The notes beneath the pieces are model-generated. The model worked only from the letters and a program-made list of their open reading frames with translations, did no database searches and was not told the DNA's origin. A stretch of 64,000 nt of DNA from Mitsuaria chitosanitabida ATCC BAA-476 = NBRC 102408 (GTDB lineage Bacteria > Pseudomonadota > Gammaproteobacteria > Burkholderiales > Burkholderiaceae_C). The stretch spans positions 372,001-436,000 of the forward strand of contig NZ_BCYP01000018.1 in NCBI RefSeq assembly GCF_001598255.1, in the 5' to 3' direction. The position numbers and the translations under genes are program-made. Below are positions 54,070-63,289 of this stretch, piece by piece. The number at the start of each line of letters is the position of its first letter. Within the stretch, counting starts at the first letter, position 1.

Positions 54070-54489
54070 TTGAAGTTCCTGATCGAAAACTGGTATCTCG
54101 TGCTGACGGCCCTGGTGTCGGGCGGCCTGCTGGCCTGGACCTCCCTCAAGGACAAGTCCGCCGGCGTCTCCACCGCCGAGGCGGTGCGTCTGATCAACCG
54201 CGAGAAGGGCGTGCTGATCGACGTCAGCGATGCCGCGGAATACGCCGCGGGCCACGCCAACGGCGCCCGCAGCGTGCCGCTGGAACTGCTGACTGGCACG
54301 GAGACCCCCATCAAGCAACTGCCCACGAACAAGGCCCTGCCCGTGGTGCTGATGTGCAAGACCGGCGCACGCGCCCAGCGCGCCGCTGGCATCCTGCGCA
54401 AACAGGGCTACGCGAACGTCGTGGTCGTGGCAGGCGGCCTGAAGGCCTGGCGCGAAGCGAGTTTGCCCGTCGAGAAGTCCGCGGCCTGA
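54070..54489 (+). CDS. Membrane-anchored rhodanese-like protein (TTG start)
   Basis: No ATG fits. TTG 54070 (then KFLIENWYLVLTALVSGG) is chosen because it leaves a 30-base leader from the consensus -10; TTG 54043 would add nine residues. The 139-residue product has one N-terminal transmembrane helix and a rhodanese domain with RLINREKGVLIDV and active-site loop MCKTGARAQRAA, where Cys is the sulfur acceptor. Sulfur relay or redox sensing is plausible. The grxC and secB genes follow on the same strand. Confidence 0.8.
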   Translation: MKFLIENWYLVLTALVSGGLLAWTSLKDKSAGVSTAEAVRLINREKGVLIDVSDAAEYAAGHANGARSVPLELLTGTETPIKQLPTNKALPVVLMCKTGARAQRAAGILRKQGYANVVVVAGGLKAWREASLPVEKSAA

Positions 54490-54565
54490 CCGCCCTGTCA
54501 GCCGCGCGCCGGTCGGGTGACCGATCGGCATCGGACCTTCGACACGATCATTTGGAGAATTGGCG

Positions 54566-54823
54566 ATGGCCGCCGTGAAGATGTATACGACCCTGGTCTG
54601 CCCCTACTGCGTGCGCGCGAAGTCGCTGCTCAAGCAGCGCGGCGTGGCCCAGATCGAGGAGGTCCGGGTCGACCTGGACCCGACCCAGCGCGACGCGATG
54701 ATCCAGCTGACCGGCCGGCGCACCGTCCCGCAGATCTTCATCGGCGACACCCATGTCGGCGGCTGCGACGACCTGATCGCGCTGGACCAGCGCGGCGGCC
54801 TGCAGCCGCTGCTGGCGGCCTGA
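54566..54823 (+). CDS. grxC: Glutaredoxin 3
   Basis: The 85-residue protein starts at ATG 54566 with GGAG eight to nine bases upstream. The dithiol active site CPYC is at 12-15 (LVCPYCVRAKSLL), and the glutathione-binding TVPQIFIGDTHVGGCDDL completes the thioredoxin fold. It reduces disulfides with glutathione in the cytoplasm. The rhodanese-grxC-secB-gpsA order is a common betaproteobacterial cluster. A terminator hairpin follows at 54928-54958. Confidence 0.96.
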   Translation: MAAVKMYTTLVCPYCVRAKSLLKQRGVAQIEEVRVDLDPTQRDAMIQLTGRRTVPQIFIGDTHVGGCDDLIALDQRGGLQPLLAA

Positions 54824-54921
54824 GCGGCCGGATCGGGCGGCTTCCGGAGATCGCCCGACCGCGCGGCGACGCGAACCGCCGGACCTGGGAATCCCTCGGC
54901 GAACTGTCGTGATCCCTCGGT

Positions 54922-54958
54922 CATAATGCCCGCCGCGGCCCGCGCTGGCGGGCTTTTT
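54922..54958 (+). terminator. Terminator hairpin after grxC, overlapping a -10-like element
   Basis: GCCCGCC at 54928-54934 pairs with GGCGGGC at 54947-54953, followed by TTTTT (54954-54958), a good rho-independent terminator for grxC. CATAAT at 54922-54927 lies immediately before the stem and could be the -10 of secB, with transcription starting inside the hairpin. Confidence 0.75.
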
Positions 54959-54974
54959 CATTTGGATGACCCTC

Positions 54975-55451
54975 ATGGCCGACGACACCAACACCCCCGT
55001 GTTCCAGATTCAGCGCATGTACCTGAAGGATCTGTCGCTGGAGCAGCCGAACGCTCCGCAGATCCTGATGGAGCAGGCCCAGCCGCAGGTCGACATCAAG
55101 CTCTCGCTGGCCGCCGAGCCGATCGCCGAGGGCCTGTTCGAGGTCAGCGTCACCGCCACCGTGACGACCTCGATCGAGGACAAGACCCTGTTCCTGATCG
55201 AAGCCAAGCAGGCCGGCATCTTCGAGATCCGCAACCTGCCGCAGGAACAGCTGGAAGGCATCCTGTCGATCGTCTGCCCGCAGATGATCTACCCCTACCT
55301 GCGCGCCATCGTCTCCGACGTGTGCACGCGCGCCGGCTTCCCGCCCGTGATGCTGACGGAAGTGAACTTCCAGGCGATGTTCGAGGCCCAGCAGGCCCAG
55401 ATCATGGCCGCGGCGCAAGCCAACGGCGACGCGTCGACCGCTCCGAACTGA
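54975..55451 (+). CDS. secB: Protein-export chaperone SecB
   Basis: ATG 54975 ([19 protein letters not shown]) gives 158 residues; ATG 54966 is an alternative. The SecB fold shows [41 protein letters not shown] and the highly conserved [22 protein letters not shown]. SecB tetramers hold preproteins unfolded and hand them to SecA. The acidic N-terminus and Ala/Gln-rich tail are normal for the family. gpsA follows on the same strand after 85 bp. Confidence 0.97.
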   Translation: MADDTNTPVFQIQRMYLKDLSLEQPNAPQILMEQAQPQVDIKLSLAAEPIAEGLFEVSVTATVTTSIEDKTLFLIEAKQAGIFEIRNLPQEQLEGILSIVCPQMIYPYLRAIVSDVCTRAGFPPVMLTEVNFQAMFEAQQAQIMAAAQANGDASTAPN

Positions 55452-55536
55452 GCGTCACGCCCGTGAACGCGCCGGCCTCGCGGATCCGTCCGCCGGCCGG
55501 CGTGTCGCTTTCTGAGACCCGAACGAGCCGACCGCG

Positions 55537-56565
55537 ATGAACACCTCCGCGCCGATGAAGATCACCGTGCTGGGCGCCGGCGCCTGGGGCACGGCGCTGG
55601 CGATCGCCGCGAGCGCGCGTCACGACGTGCTGCTGTGGGCGCGCGACGGCGCCGCGCTCTCCGCGATGCGCCATGCGCGCTCGAACGAGCGCTACCTGCC
55701 CGGGGCCGCGTTCCCCGCGTCGCTGCGCCTGGACGACGACCTCGACACCGCGATCCGCCACGGCCGCGACGGCCTGATCGTGATCGCGACGCCGATGTCC
55801 GGTCTGCGCGGCATGCTGGCGCAACTGCCCGAAGGCGCGCGCGCGCAGTGGCTGTGCAAGGGCTTCGAGGCCGGGACCGGCCGCCTGGGTCACGAGATCG
55901 CGCGCGAGGTCGCGCCGCACCTGGCCACCGGCATCCTGTCGGGGCCGAGCTTCGCGCAGGAAGTGGCCGCCGGACAGCCGACGGCGATGGTGTCGGCCTC
56001 GGCCGATCCGGCCTTGGCGCAACTGGGCGTGCAGGCCTTCCACAGCGATCGCCTGCGGGTCTATTCGTCGGCCGATCCGGTGGGCGTGGAGGTCGGCGGC
56101 GCGGTCAAGAACGTGATGGCGATCGCCGTGGGCATCGCCGATGGCCTGCGGCTCGCGGCCGAGGCGCAAGGTCGGCAGGGTCCGGGTCTGAATGCCCGTG
56201 CCGCGCTGATCACGCGCGGTCTGGCGGAGATGCAGCGCCTCGCGCTCGCGCTGGGCGCGCATCCGGAGACGCTGCTGGGTTTGGCCGGTCTGGGCGACCT
56301 GGTGCTGACGGCGACGGGCGACCTGTCGCGCAATCGGCGCGTGGGGCTGCTGCTGGCCGAGGGCCTGGATCTGCCGGGCATCCTCGCCAAGCTGGGACAT
56401 GTGGCCGAGGGCGTGTACAGCGCGCCGACGGTGCTCGCGCGCGCCCGGGGCGCGGGCGTGGACATGCCGATCACCGCGGCGGTCGTCGAGGTGCTGGAAG
56501 GGCGCATGAGCACGCATGCCGCGATGGACGCGCTGATGGGCCGCGAGGCCAGGTCGGAGTGGTGA
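55537..56565 (+). CDS. gpsA: Glycerol-3-phosphate dehydrogenase [NAD(P)+]
   Basis: The 342-residue protein has the NAD-binding [18 protein letters not shown] near the start, [18 protein letters not shown] in the middle and the catalytic lysine region [19 protein letters not shown], followed by [20 protein letters not shown]. It makes glycerol-3-phosphate for phospholipid synthesis. Seven N-terminal residues precede the fold; M7 (55555) is an alternative start. The Bug-type gene begins 5 bases after its stop. Confidence 0.96.
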   Translation: MNTSAPMKITVLGAGAWGTALAIAASARHDVLLWARDGAALSAMRHARSNERYLPGAAFPASLRLDDDLDTAIRHGRDGLIVIATPMSGLRGMLAQLPEGARAQWLCKGFEAGTGRLGHEIAREVAPHLATGILSGPSFAQEVAAGQPTAMVSASADPALAQLGVQAFHSDRLRVYSSADPVGVEVGGAVKNVMAIAVGIADGLRLAAEAQGRQGPGLNARAALITRGLAEMQRLALALGAHPETLLGLAGLGDLVLTATGDLSRNRRVGLLLAEGLDLPGILAKLGHVAEGVYSAPTVLARARGAGVDMPITAAVVEVLEGRMSTHAAMDALMGREARSEW

Positions 56566-56570
56566 ACGCG

Positions 56571-57542
56571 ATGCCGAGGCGCCGCGAGCTGCTGGCCGCG
56601 TCCGCGTTGCTGCCGCTGGCTGGCGCGTCGCGGGCCGAGGCGGTCTGGCCGTCGAGGCCGATCCGGCTCGTCGTGCCGTTCCCGGGCGGGAGCTCGCCCG
56701 ATCTGATCGCGCGCTACTTGGCCGAGCCGCTCGCGCAGGCGCTCGGGCAGCCCATCGTCATCGACAACAAGCCGGGCGCCGGCGGGAACATCGGCACCGG
56801 CGCGGTGGCGAAGGCGACGCCCGATGGGCACACGCTGCTGTTCACGATTCAGGGGCCGCTGATCACGGCGCCGCTGCTGTCCAAGGCCTTGCCCTACGAC
56901 CCGGCGCGCGAGCTCCGATCGGTGAGCTTCGTGGCGAGCTCGCCCAACGTGCTGGTGGTGCCGCCTTCGCTGGGCGTGGAGACGCTGGCGCAGTTCGTGG
57001 CGCTGGCCAAGCGCCGCGCGGGCGCGCTGAACTACGGGAGCGTGGGGACAGGCTCGGCGGCGCACCTGGCCATGGCGTCCTTCATCACGCGGGCGGGGCT
57101 GTCCATCGTGCACGTGCCGTATGCCGGCTTCCCGCAGGTCGTGAACGCGATGCTCGCGGGGCAGATCCACGCGGGGTTCATGGTGCCGGCGATCGCGATG
57201 CCGCAGGTGAAGGCGGGCAAGCTGAAGGCGCTCGCGGTGACCAGCGCGGGACGCTTCGCGGCGCTCGCGGAGTTGCCGACGGTGGCGGAGTCCGGCTATC
57301 CCGGGTTCGAGGCCACCTCGTGGCAGGCGCTGCTCGCGCCGGCGAGAACGTCCGATGCCATCGTGCGGCGGGTCGCGGCGGAGACGATTCGGATCGTTAG
57401 GGGCGAGGGGTTTCGGCGGGAGTTGTTGCCGCTGTACTTCAGCGCGGCGGGGACGGCGCCGGAAGGGCTGGATGCGCTGATGCGCGATGAGCGGGTGCGC
57501 TGGGGAGCGCTGGTCAAGCAGCTCAGGATCGAGCGGGAGTGA
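56571..57542 (+). CDS. Bug/TctC-type tripartite tricarboxylate carrier binding protein
   Basis: The 323-residue protein starts at ATG 56571 (MPRRRELLAASALLPLAGAS); an in-frame GTG at 56562 overlaps gpsA. The signal peptide has a twin-arginine-like RRRELL start. The Bug family motifs are clear: RLVVPFPGGSSPDLIARYLA, NKPGAGGNIGTGAVA, PDGHTLLFT and the HVPYAGFPQVVNAMLAGQ ligand loop. It is an orphan: no TctA/TctB membrane genes are nearby. Ligands of this family are usually small carboxylates. A CG-rich palindromic repeat cluster follows its stop. Confidence 0.88.
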   Translation: MPRRRELLAASALLPLAGASRAEAVWPSRPIRLVVPFPGGSSPDLIARYLAEPLAQALGQPIVIDNKPGAGGNIGTGAVAKATPDGHTLLFTIQGPLITAPLLSKALPYDPARELRSVSFVASSPNVLVVPPSLGVETLAQFVALAKRRAGALNYGSVGTGSAAHLAMASFITRAGLSIVHVPYAGFPQVVNAMLAGQIHAGFMVPAIAMPQVKAGKLKALAVTSAGRFAALAELPTVAESGYPGFEATSWQALLAPARTSDAIVRRVAAETIRIVRGEGFRRELLPLYFSAAGTAPEGLDALMRDERVRWGALVKQLRIERE

Positions 57543-57580
57543 GGACGGTTGCCTCGCGGGAGCGGGGCTCGCTGACTTCA

Positions 57581-57769
57581 ACGGCCCTCACCCCAACCCC
57601 TCTCCCGCGCAGCGGGCGAGGGGCAATGCGGGCTCTGGTGTGCGACGGCCCTCACCCAACCCCTCTCCCGCAAGCGGGCGAGGGGCTCAGGCGGCGCGGT
57701 TCGTCAACGCGGCGCGGTTCGAGTGGCCCCTCTCCCGCGGCGCGGGAGAGGGGTTGGGGTGAGGGCCGT
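57581..57769. repeat. Three-unit palindromic repeat cluster (two direct, one inverted)
   Basis: Unit 1 (57583-57623) and unit 2 (57647-57685) share the pattern GGCCCTCACCC...CCCTCTCCCGC..GCGGGCGAGGGG. Unit 3 (57726-57768) is the same sequence inverted, ending GGGGTGAGGGCC. Each makes a hairpin, and units 1 and 3 can form a long outer stem. It fills the 274-bp gap between the Bug gene and trmL. The same repeat type is at 48490-48595. Confidence 0.88.
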
Positions 57770-57816
57770 CGCCCACAGCGAGCCCACAGCCCATGCCGTG
57801 CATCAGCCCCCCGACC

Positions 57817-58287
57817 TCAAACCCCATCGAGATACCCGTTCTGCCGCCACCCCTCGAAGACCGCCACCGCCACCGCATTGCTCAGATTGAGGCTCCGCTG
57901 CCCCTCGCGCATCGGCAGCCTGACCCGCTGCTCCAACGGGAAACTATCCCGCAATGCCGGCGGCAGTCCGGCCGTCTCGCATCCGAAGACCAGCCAGTCC
58001 CCCGGCTTCAACGCGACCGTCGGAAGCAGGCTGCTCCCCCTCGTCGTGAACGCGAACATCCGCGCCGCATCGGGCTGCTCATCCGCCAGGAACCGCTCCC
58101 AGTCCGCATGCCGCAGCACCGGCGCGTACTCGTGATAGTCCAGGCCCGCCCGCTGCAGCAGACGATCCTCCATCGAGAACCCCAGCGGTTCGATCAGATG
58201 CAGCCGGCAGCCGGTGTTGGCGGCGAGCCGGATCACGTTGCCGGTGTTGGGCGGGATCTCCGGATGGACCAGCACGATGTTGAACAT
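57817..58287 (-). CDS. trmL: tRNA (cytidine(34)-2'-O)-methyltransferase TrmL
   Basis: The 156-residue SPOUT methyltransferase starts MFNIVLVHPEIPPNTGNVIR, with the knot-forming segments CRLHLIEPLGFSMEDRLLQR, WLVFGCETAGLPPAL and MREGQRSLNLSNAVAVAVFE, the last being the SAM-binding trefoil knot. It 2'-O-methylates the wobble position of tRNA-Leu isoacceptors. Length and motifs match fully. comF lies 79 bp upstream on the same strand. Confidence 0.95.
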   Translation of the reverse strand: MFNIVLVHPEIPPNTGNVIRLAANTGCRLHLIEPLGFSMEDRLLQRAGLDYHEYAPVLRHADWERFLADEQPDAARMFAFTTRGSSLLPTVALKPGDWLVFGCETAGLPPALRDSFPLEQRVRLPMREGQRSLNLSNAVAVAVFEGWRQNGYLDGV

Positions 58288-58366
58288 GGGACGACTCTTC
58301 TCGAAGTGATGCGGGACGCGGCGCGCGCCTGTCGAAGGGAACGCCGCCTGGGCGGCGCGTCGGCCG

Positions 58367-59170
58367 CTACGGCGTGCGCGCGGCGACCCAGGCCTGCACG
58401 TCGACGGCCCCCGCGCGGTGCAGCGTGAGCGCGGCCTCGTGCAGCGTGGCGCCGCTGGTCATGACGTCGTCGACGATCGCGACCCGCAGCCCCCGCACCG
58501 GCGCCACGACGGCGAAGGCGCCGCGCAGGTTGTGCCGTCGCTCGTCCAGCGGCAACTGAGCCTGCTGATCGGTGTGCCGCACGCGGACCAGGGTGCGCGC
58601 GCAAAGCCGCGATTGTCGCTCCGTGACGAGCGGCAATCGGCGCGCGATCTCATGCGCCTGGTTGTAGCCGCGCTCGCGCAGGCGCGCCATCGACAAGGGA
58701 ATCGGCACGATCAGATCGGGCGCCGCGGCGATGTCCGCCCGCGCGATCGCGCGCCCCAGCCGCGACGCCATCAGCGGCGCGAGCTCCAGGCGTTCACCGA
58801 ACTTCAGCCCGAGCAGCAGGCGGTCCCACGGGAAGACGTAATCCATCGCCGCGATGCAGCGCGACAGCGGCGGCGGATGCGACGCGCAGCGGCCGCAGCG
58901 CAGGCGCGGGCGGCTGTCCACATCGGGGTCGGCCACACGCTCACCGGGGGCATCGCGGAGGCCGGTGCCGGTGTCCTCGCTGGGGCCCGCATTGATGCCT
59001 CTGGGCAACATCAGGGCGCATAGCGCGCAGCGCGACGCGTCGTCCACGGGATGGAGAGCCTCGCATTCCGCGCAGATCGGCCCCCGACACCAGAGGCGGC
59101 ACAGCGTGCACTGGCCCGGCATGCGCAGGGTCACGCGGGACAAGGACCAGCGCCGGACGAGGTCAAACAT
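58367..59170 (-). CDS. comF: ComF-family phosphoribosyltransferase-like protein
   Basis: The 267-residue protein has N-terminal zinc-finger cysteines (CTLC..., CAEC, CALC, CGRC), with a longer than usual insert rich in Asp and Gly between them. A PRTase fold follows with LIVPIPLSMARLRERGYNQAH and the PRPP loop VAIVDDVMTSGATLHEAAL. ComF proteins support DNA uptake in naturally competent bacteria; elsewhere they are linked to DNA processing. The gene is divergent from the BioC-like gene with just 21 bp between starts. Confidence 0.9.
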   Translation of the reverse strand: MFDLVRRWSLSRVTLRMPGQCTLCRLWCRGPICAECEALHPVDDASRCALCALMLPRGINAGPSEDTGTGLRDAPGERVADPDVDSRPRLRCGRCASHPPPLSRCIAAMDYVFPWDRLLLGLKFGERLELAPLMASRLGRAIARADIAAAPDLIVPIPLSMARLRERGYNQAHEIARRLPLVTERQSRLCARTLVRVRHTDQQAQLPLDERRHNLRGAFAVVAPVRGLRVAIVDDVMTSGATLHEAALTLHRAGAVDVQAWVAARTP

Positions 59171-59177
59171 GGCCGCC

Positions 59178-59183
59178 TACAAT
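59178..59183 (+). promoter_or_regulatory. Candidate -10 element of the BioC-like gene
   Basis: TACAAT lies eight bases before ATG 59192 in the 21-bp gap from comF, so the transcript would be almost leaderless and any -35 would be inside comF. No clear -35 was seen. Confidence 0.55.
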
Positions 59184-59191
59184 CCTGCCCC

Positions 59192-60109
59192 ATGACTGGC
59201 GAAGAGGTTGGGCCGCCCGGCACACAGCAGATCGATGCAGGCGCGGCGCGGCGGCAGCGCCGTCGCATGGCCGCATCCGAACAGGCTCCCTGGCTGCATG
59301 ACGAGGTCGCGACCCGCATGCTGGATCGGCTGCCGGTGATCCGGCTTCAGCCCACCGCGGTGCTGCAGAGCCGCCCCTCCACGGGCGGCGGCGACGCGGG
59401 GCTGCGCCAGCACTACCCCCAGGCCACGCAGCTCTGGCTGGAGCCCGACGAGGTCGTGCGCGCCCTGCAGCAGCAGCGCCTGAAGCGCGGCTTCATGCAG
59501 TCGGTGATGGACAAGCTGCGCGGCAGCGCGGGAACCGAAGTCATCGCCGAGCCGCCCGCCGCGGCCGCGCAATTGCTGTGGTCCAACATGGAACTGCACG
59601 GCGAGGCCGACAAGCCCGCGCTGGTCGCGCAATGGCATCGCGGGCTGGAAGTCGAGGGCTGCCTGATGTTCTCGTGCCTGGGGCCGGACAGCTTCATCGA
59701 GCTGCGTCCGATCTTCGCGCGCGAGGGCTGGGGCGTGCCGTCGCCGGACTGGGTCGACATGCATGACCTGGGCGACCTGCTCGTGCACGCGGGCTTCGCC
59801 GATCCGGTGATGGACCAGGAACATCTGCGGCTGACCTGGCGTCGGCCGGAGGACCTGTTGCGGGATCTGCGCGCGCTCGGCGGCAACGTCGCGCCGGCGC
59901 GCATGAAAGGTCTGCGTTCGCGGGCCTGGCGCGATCGGCTCATGCGCGCGCTGGAGTCGCTGCGCGGCGCCGACGGGCTGCTGTCCTTGAGCGTGGAGCT
60001 GGTCTACGGCCATGCGTTCAAGCCGCAGCCGAAATTGAAAGTGGCGGCGACCACCGAGGTCTCGCTGGACCAGATGCGGGCCATGGTCCGCGGCGCGGGC
60101 AAACACTGA
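59192..60109 (+). CDS. BioC-like methyltransferase-fold protein with altered SAM motif
   Basis: The 305-residue protein starts MTGEEVGPPGTQQIDAG and resembles BioC, malonyl-ACP O-methyltransferase of biotin synthesis, in its C-terminal two thirds: LLWSNMELHGEADKP, EVEGCLMFSCLGPDSFIELR, VDMHDLGDLLVHAGFADPVMD (split) and SVELVYGHAFKP. But the place for the SAM motif I (usually a G-rich DLGCGTG) reads LQSRPSTGGGDAGLRQHYPQA, so methyltransferase activity is uncertain. It is divergent from comF, a context where biotin genes also occur in other bacteria. It may be annotated elsewhere as biotin synthase. Confidence 0.72.
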   Translation: MTGEEVGPPGTQQIDAGAARRQRRRMAASEQAPWLHDEVATRMLDRLPVIRLQPTAVLQSRPSTGGGDAGLRQHYPQATQLWLEPDEVVRALQQQRLKRGFMQSVMDKLRGSAGTEVIAEPPAAAAQLLWSNMELHGEADKPALVAQWHRGLEVEGCLMFSCLGPDSFIELRPIFAREGWGVPSPDWVDMHDLGDLLVHAGFADPVMDQEHLRLTWRRPEDLLRDLRALGGNVAPARMKGLRSRAWRDRLMRALESLRGADGLLSLSVELVYGHAFKPQPKLKVAATTEVSLDQMRAMVRGAGKH

Positions 60110-60182
60110 CCCCCGCGTCGCGCGGGCTCGGTTAGCGCAGGCGCGCCACGTCGCGCCGAGGGCGTGCTCTGAGGGTAATCCT

Positions 60183-60389
60183 GGGCCGTTCGGCCCTCTG
60201 GGGGCGGTCATAGTGCGTGAGGGGGCCGGGCTAGAATCCGCCCCCGACTGGAGTACGTCTGCTGGCCCTGAAGGTTTCTGCCAAACGCCTTGGCATCGAA
60301 GCCCGCCCACGCGGGCTCGAGCGCTGACGCCGCCTGGAGGAGACACCCGGGTGACAAGAGCTTGAGAAAGACTGGATAAAGAGACGACC
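60183..60389 (+). promoter_or_regulatory. Leader region of the cytochrome oxidase operon
   Basis: TAGAAT at 60232-60237 is a candidate -10, which would give a leader of about 145 bases before coxB. The leader has a perfect 7-bp hairpin (AGCCCGC 60300-60306 with GCGGGCT 60311-60317, loop CCAC) and a GGAGGAG run at about 60337-60343. A GGGCCG-TT-CGGCCC hairpin at 60183-60196 lies upstream and may end the BioC-like transcript. Confidence 0.5.
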
Positions 60390-61577
60390 ATGACGATTGA
60401 CATCAGTTGTGTGCATCAACTGGGGCGCCGCTGCAGCCAGCTCGCGTTCGGCCTGACGGCCGCGCTGGCCAGCCAGGTCGCCTTGGCGGTCAACGACCTT
60501 CCTGGAGGTCCCGCCGTCAACCAGCTGAACCTGCAGCCCCCCGTGACCAAGATCGCGCAGGAGCAGATGTGGCTGCACAACATGATGCTGGTCCTGTGCC
60601 TGGCGATCTTCATCGCCGTGTTCGGGGTCATGTTCTATTCGATCTTCAAGCACCGGAAGTCCAAGGGCGCCGTCTCCGCCAACTTCCATGAAAGCGTGAA
60701 GGTCGAGATCGCGTGGACGATCATCCCCTTCATCATCGTGATCCTCATGGCCCTGCCCGCGACCAAGGTCGTCGTGGCGATGAAGGACACCACCAACTCC
60801 GACCTCACCATCAAGGCCACCGGCTACCAGTGGAAGTGGGGCTACGACTACGTCAAGGGCGAGGGCGAGGGCATCGGCTTCGTCTCCACGCTGGACGCCT
60901 CGCACCGCGCGCTGTCGGACTCGGGCCACCCCGGCTCCGTCGACAACTACCTGCTCAAGGTCGACAACCCGCTGGTCGTCCCGGTCAACAAGAAGATCCG
61001 CATCATCACCACCGCCGACGACGTCATCCACGCCTGGATGGTGCCGGCCTTCGGCGTGAAGCAGGACGCGATCCCCGGCTACGTGCGCGACACCTGGTTC
61101 AAGGCCGAGAAGGAAGGCGACTACTACGGTCAGTGCGCCGAGCTCTGCGGCAAGGAACACGCCTACATGCCCATCCACGTCAAGGTGCTCAGCGCCAAGG
61201 ACTACAGCGCCTGGGTGGACGGCGAGATGAAGAAGATCGCCGCCAAGGCGGACGATCCCAGCAAGGTCTGGACGATGGACGACCTGATGGCCCGCGGCCA
61301 GAAGGTGTTCGAGGCCAACTGCGCGGTCTGCCACCAGGCCAGCGGCAAGGGCGCGGGCCAGTTCCCGCCGCTGGACGGCTCCGCCGTCGTCAAGGCCGAG
61401 GACCATGCGCAGCAGCTGCACCTCGTGCTGAACGGCCGCAACCAGATGCCGGCCTGGAAGGCCGTGCTCAAGGACAGCGAGATCGCCGCCGTCGTCACCT
61501 ATACCAAGAACGCCTGGTCCAACAAGACCGGCCAGATCGTGCAGCCCGCGGAAGTCGTGGCCGAGCGCGCCAAGTGA
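60390..61577 (+). CDS. coxB: Cytochrome c oxidase subunit II with fused cytochrome c domain
   Basis: The 395-residue protein has a signal peptide, two transmembrane helices (about 62-86 and 107-128), a cupredoxin domain and a C-terminal cytochrome c domain. The CuA ligands are in GQCAELCGKEHAYM at about 249-262, with the upstream His in DDVIHAWMVPAF. The haem c motif CAVCHQ is at about 311-315, and an axial Met in NQMPAW follows. It accepts electrons from cytochrome c for the aa3-type oxidase. Such caa3-like fusions are common in Burkholderiales. coxA begins 32 bp downstream. Confidence 0.95.
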   Translation: MTIDISCVHQLGRRCSQLAFGLTAALASQVALAVNDLPGGPAVNQLNLQPPVTKIAQEQMWLHNMMLVLCLAIFIAVFGVMFYSIFKHRKSKGAVSANFHESVKVEIAWTIIPFIIVILMALPATKVVVAMKDTTNSDLTIKATGYQWKWGYDYVKGEGEGIGFVSTLDASHRALSDSGHPGSVDNYLLKVDNPLVVPVNKKIRIITTADDVIHAWMVPAFGVKQDAIPGYVRDTWFKAEKEGDYYGQCAELCGKEHAYMPIHVKVLSAKDYSAWVDGEMKKIAAKADDPSKVWTMDDLMARGQKVFEANCAVCHQASGKGAGQFPPLDGSAVVKAEDHAQQLHLVLNGRNQMPAWKAVLKDSEIAAVVTYTKNAWSNKTGQIVQPAEVVAERAK

Positions 61578-61609
61578 ATTTCCGCCGATAGAGCTACCGA
61601 GGAATTGAC

Positions 61610-63265
61610 ATGAGTGCAGTGCTTGACCACCCGACCGGTCACGTTCATGACCATCATGACGATCACCACGACCACCACGCCCCGACGGGCTGGCGTCGCT
61701 GGGTCTTCGCCACCAACCACAAGGACATCGGCACGCTGTACCTGCTGTTCAGCTTCACGATGCTGATGATCGGCGGCATCCTGGCGCTGTGCATCCGCGC
61801 CGAGCTGTTCCAGCCGGGCCTGCAGTTCTTCAACCCCGAGCTCTTCAACCAGTTCACGACCATGCACGGTCTGATCATGGTGTTCGGCGCGATCATGCCG
61901 GCCTTCGTCGGCTTCGCGAACTGGATGATCCCGCTGCAGATCGGCGCGTCCGACATGGCCTTCGCGCGGATGAACAACTTCAGCTTCTGGCTGATGATCC
62001 CCGCCGCGCTGACCCTGGTGGGCTCGTTCTTCATGCCCGGCGGCGCGCCCGCCGCGGGCTGGACGCTCTATGCGCCGCTGACGCTGCAGATGGGCCCCTC
62101 GATGGACGCCGGCATCTTCGCGATGCACATCCTGGGCGCGTCCTCGATCATGGGCTCGATCAACATCATCGTGACCATCCTCAACATGCGCGCCCCCGGC
62201 ATGACGCTGATGAAGATGCCGATGTTCGCGTGGACCTGGCTGATCACCGCCTACCTGCTGATCGCGGTGATGCCGGTGCTGGCCGGCGCCATCACGATGA
62301 CGCTGACGGACCGTCACTTCGGGACCAGCTTCTTCACGCCCTCGGGCGGCGGCGACCCGGTGATGTACCAGCACATCTTCTGGTTCTTCGGCCACCCCGA
62401 GGTCTACATCATGATCCTGCCGGCCTTCGGGATCATCAGCCAGATCGTGCCGGCCTTCGCGCGCAAGCGGCTGTTCGGCTACGCCTCGATGGTCTACGCG
62501 ACCGCCTCGATCGCGATCCTGTCGTTCATCGTCTGGGCCCACCACATGTTCGCCACCGGCATGCCGGTGACGGGCCAGCTGTTCTTCATGTACGCGACCA
62601 TGCTGATCGCGGTCCCGACCGGCGTGAAGATCTTCAACTGGCTGGCGACGATGTGGCGCGGCTCGATGACCTTCGAGACCCCGATGCTGTGGGCGATCGG
62701 CTTCATCTTCGTGTTCACGATGGGCGGCTTCACCGGCCTGATCTGCGCGATGGCCCCGATCGACATCCAGATCCAGGACACCTACTACGTGGTGGCGCAC
62801 TTCCACTACGTGCTGGTCGCGGGCTCGCTGTACGCGCTGTTCGCCGGCGTCTACTACTGGGGCCCGAAGTGGACCGGCGTCATGTACTCGGAGACGCGCG
62901 GCAAGATCCACTTCTGGGGCTCGCTGATCTTCTTCAACGTGACCTTCTTCCCGATGCACTTCCTGGGTCTGGCCGGCATGCCGCGTCGCTACGCCGACTA
63001 CCCGATGCAGTTCGCCGACTTCAACGCGCTGGCCTCCATCGGTGCCTTCGGTTTCGGACTGATGCAGGTGTACTTCTTCATCGCGGTCGCGATCCCGATG
63101 ATGCGCGGCAAGGGCGCGAAGGCGCCGCAGAAGCCGTGGGAAGCCGCCGAGGGCCTGGAATGGGAAGTGCCGTCGCCGGCCCCGTTCCACACCTTCGAGA
63201 CGCCGCCCAAGCTGGACGTCACCGCGACGCGGATCATCGGCGACACGTCGCACGCGGCGCACTGA
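61610..63265 (+). CDS. coxA: Cytochrome c oxidase subunit I
   Basis: The 551-residue protein has twelve transmembrane helices with the haem and copper ligands: [17 protein letters not shown] region, [15 protein letters not shown] (His-Tyr cross-link and CuB), [13 protein letters not shown] and [13 protein letters not shown]. It reduces O2 to water and pumps protons. The N-terminus, before [15 protein letters not shown], is strikingly His/Asp-rich, with nine His among residues 9-24, and could bind metal. A small assembly-type ORF and ctaG follow. Confidence 0.97.
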   Translation: MSAVLDHPTGHVHDHHDDHHDHHAPTGWRRWVFATNHKDIGTLYLLFSFTMLMIGGILALCIRAELFQPGLQFFNPELFNQFTTMHGLIMVFGAIMPAFVGFANWMIPLQIGASDMAFARMNNFSFWLMIPAALTLVGSFFMPGGAPAAGWTLYAPLTLQMGPSMDAGIFAMHILGASSIMGSINIIVTILNMRAPGMTLMKMPMFAWTWLITAYLLIAVMPVLAGAITMTLTDRHFGTSFFTPSGGGDPVMYQHIFWFFGHPEVYIMILPAFGIISQIVPAFARKRLFGYASMVYATASIAILSFIVWAHHMFATGMPVTGQLFFMYATMLIAVPTGVKIFNWLATMWRGSMTFETPMLWAIGFIFVFTMGGFTGLICAMAPIDIQIQDTYYVVAHFHYVLVAGSLYALFAGVYYWGPKWTGVMYSETRGKIHFWGSLIFFNVTFFPMHFLGLAGMPRRYADYPMQFADFNALASIGAFGFGLMQVYFFIAVAIPMMRGKGAKAPQKPWEAAEGLEWEVPSPAPFHTFETPPKLDVTATRIIGDTSHAAH

Positions 63266-63289
63266 GCCCCATCTCGCAGGAGCACCGCC

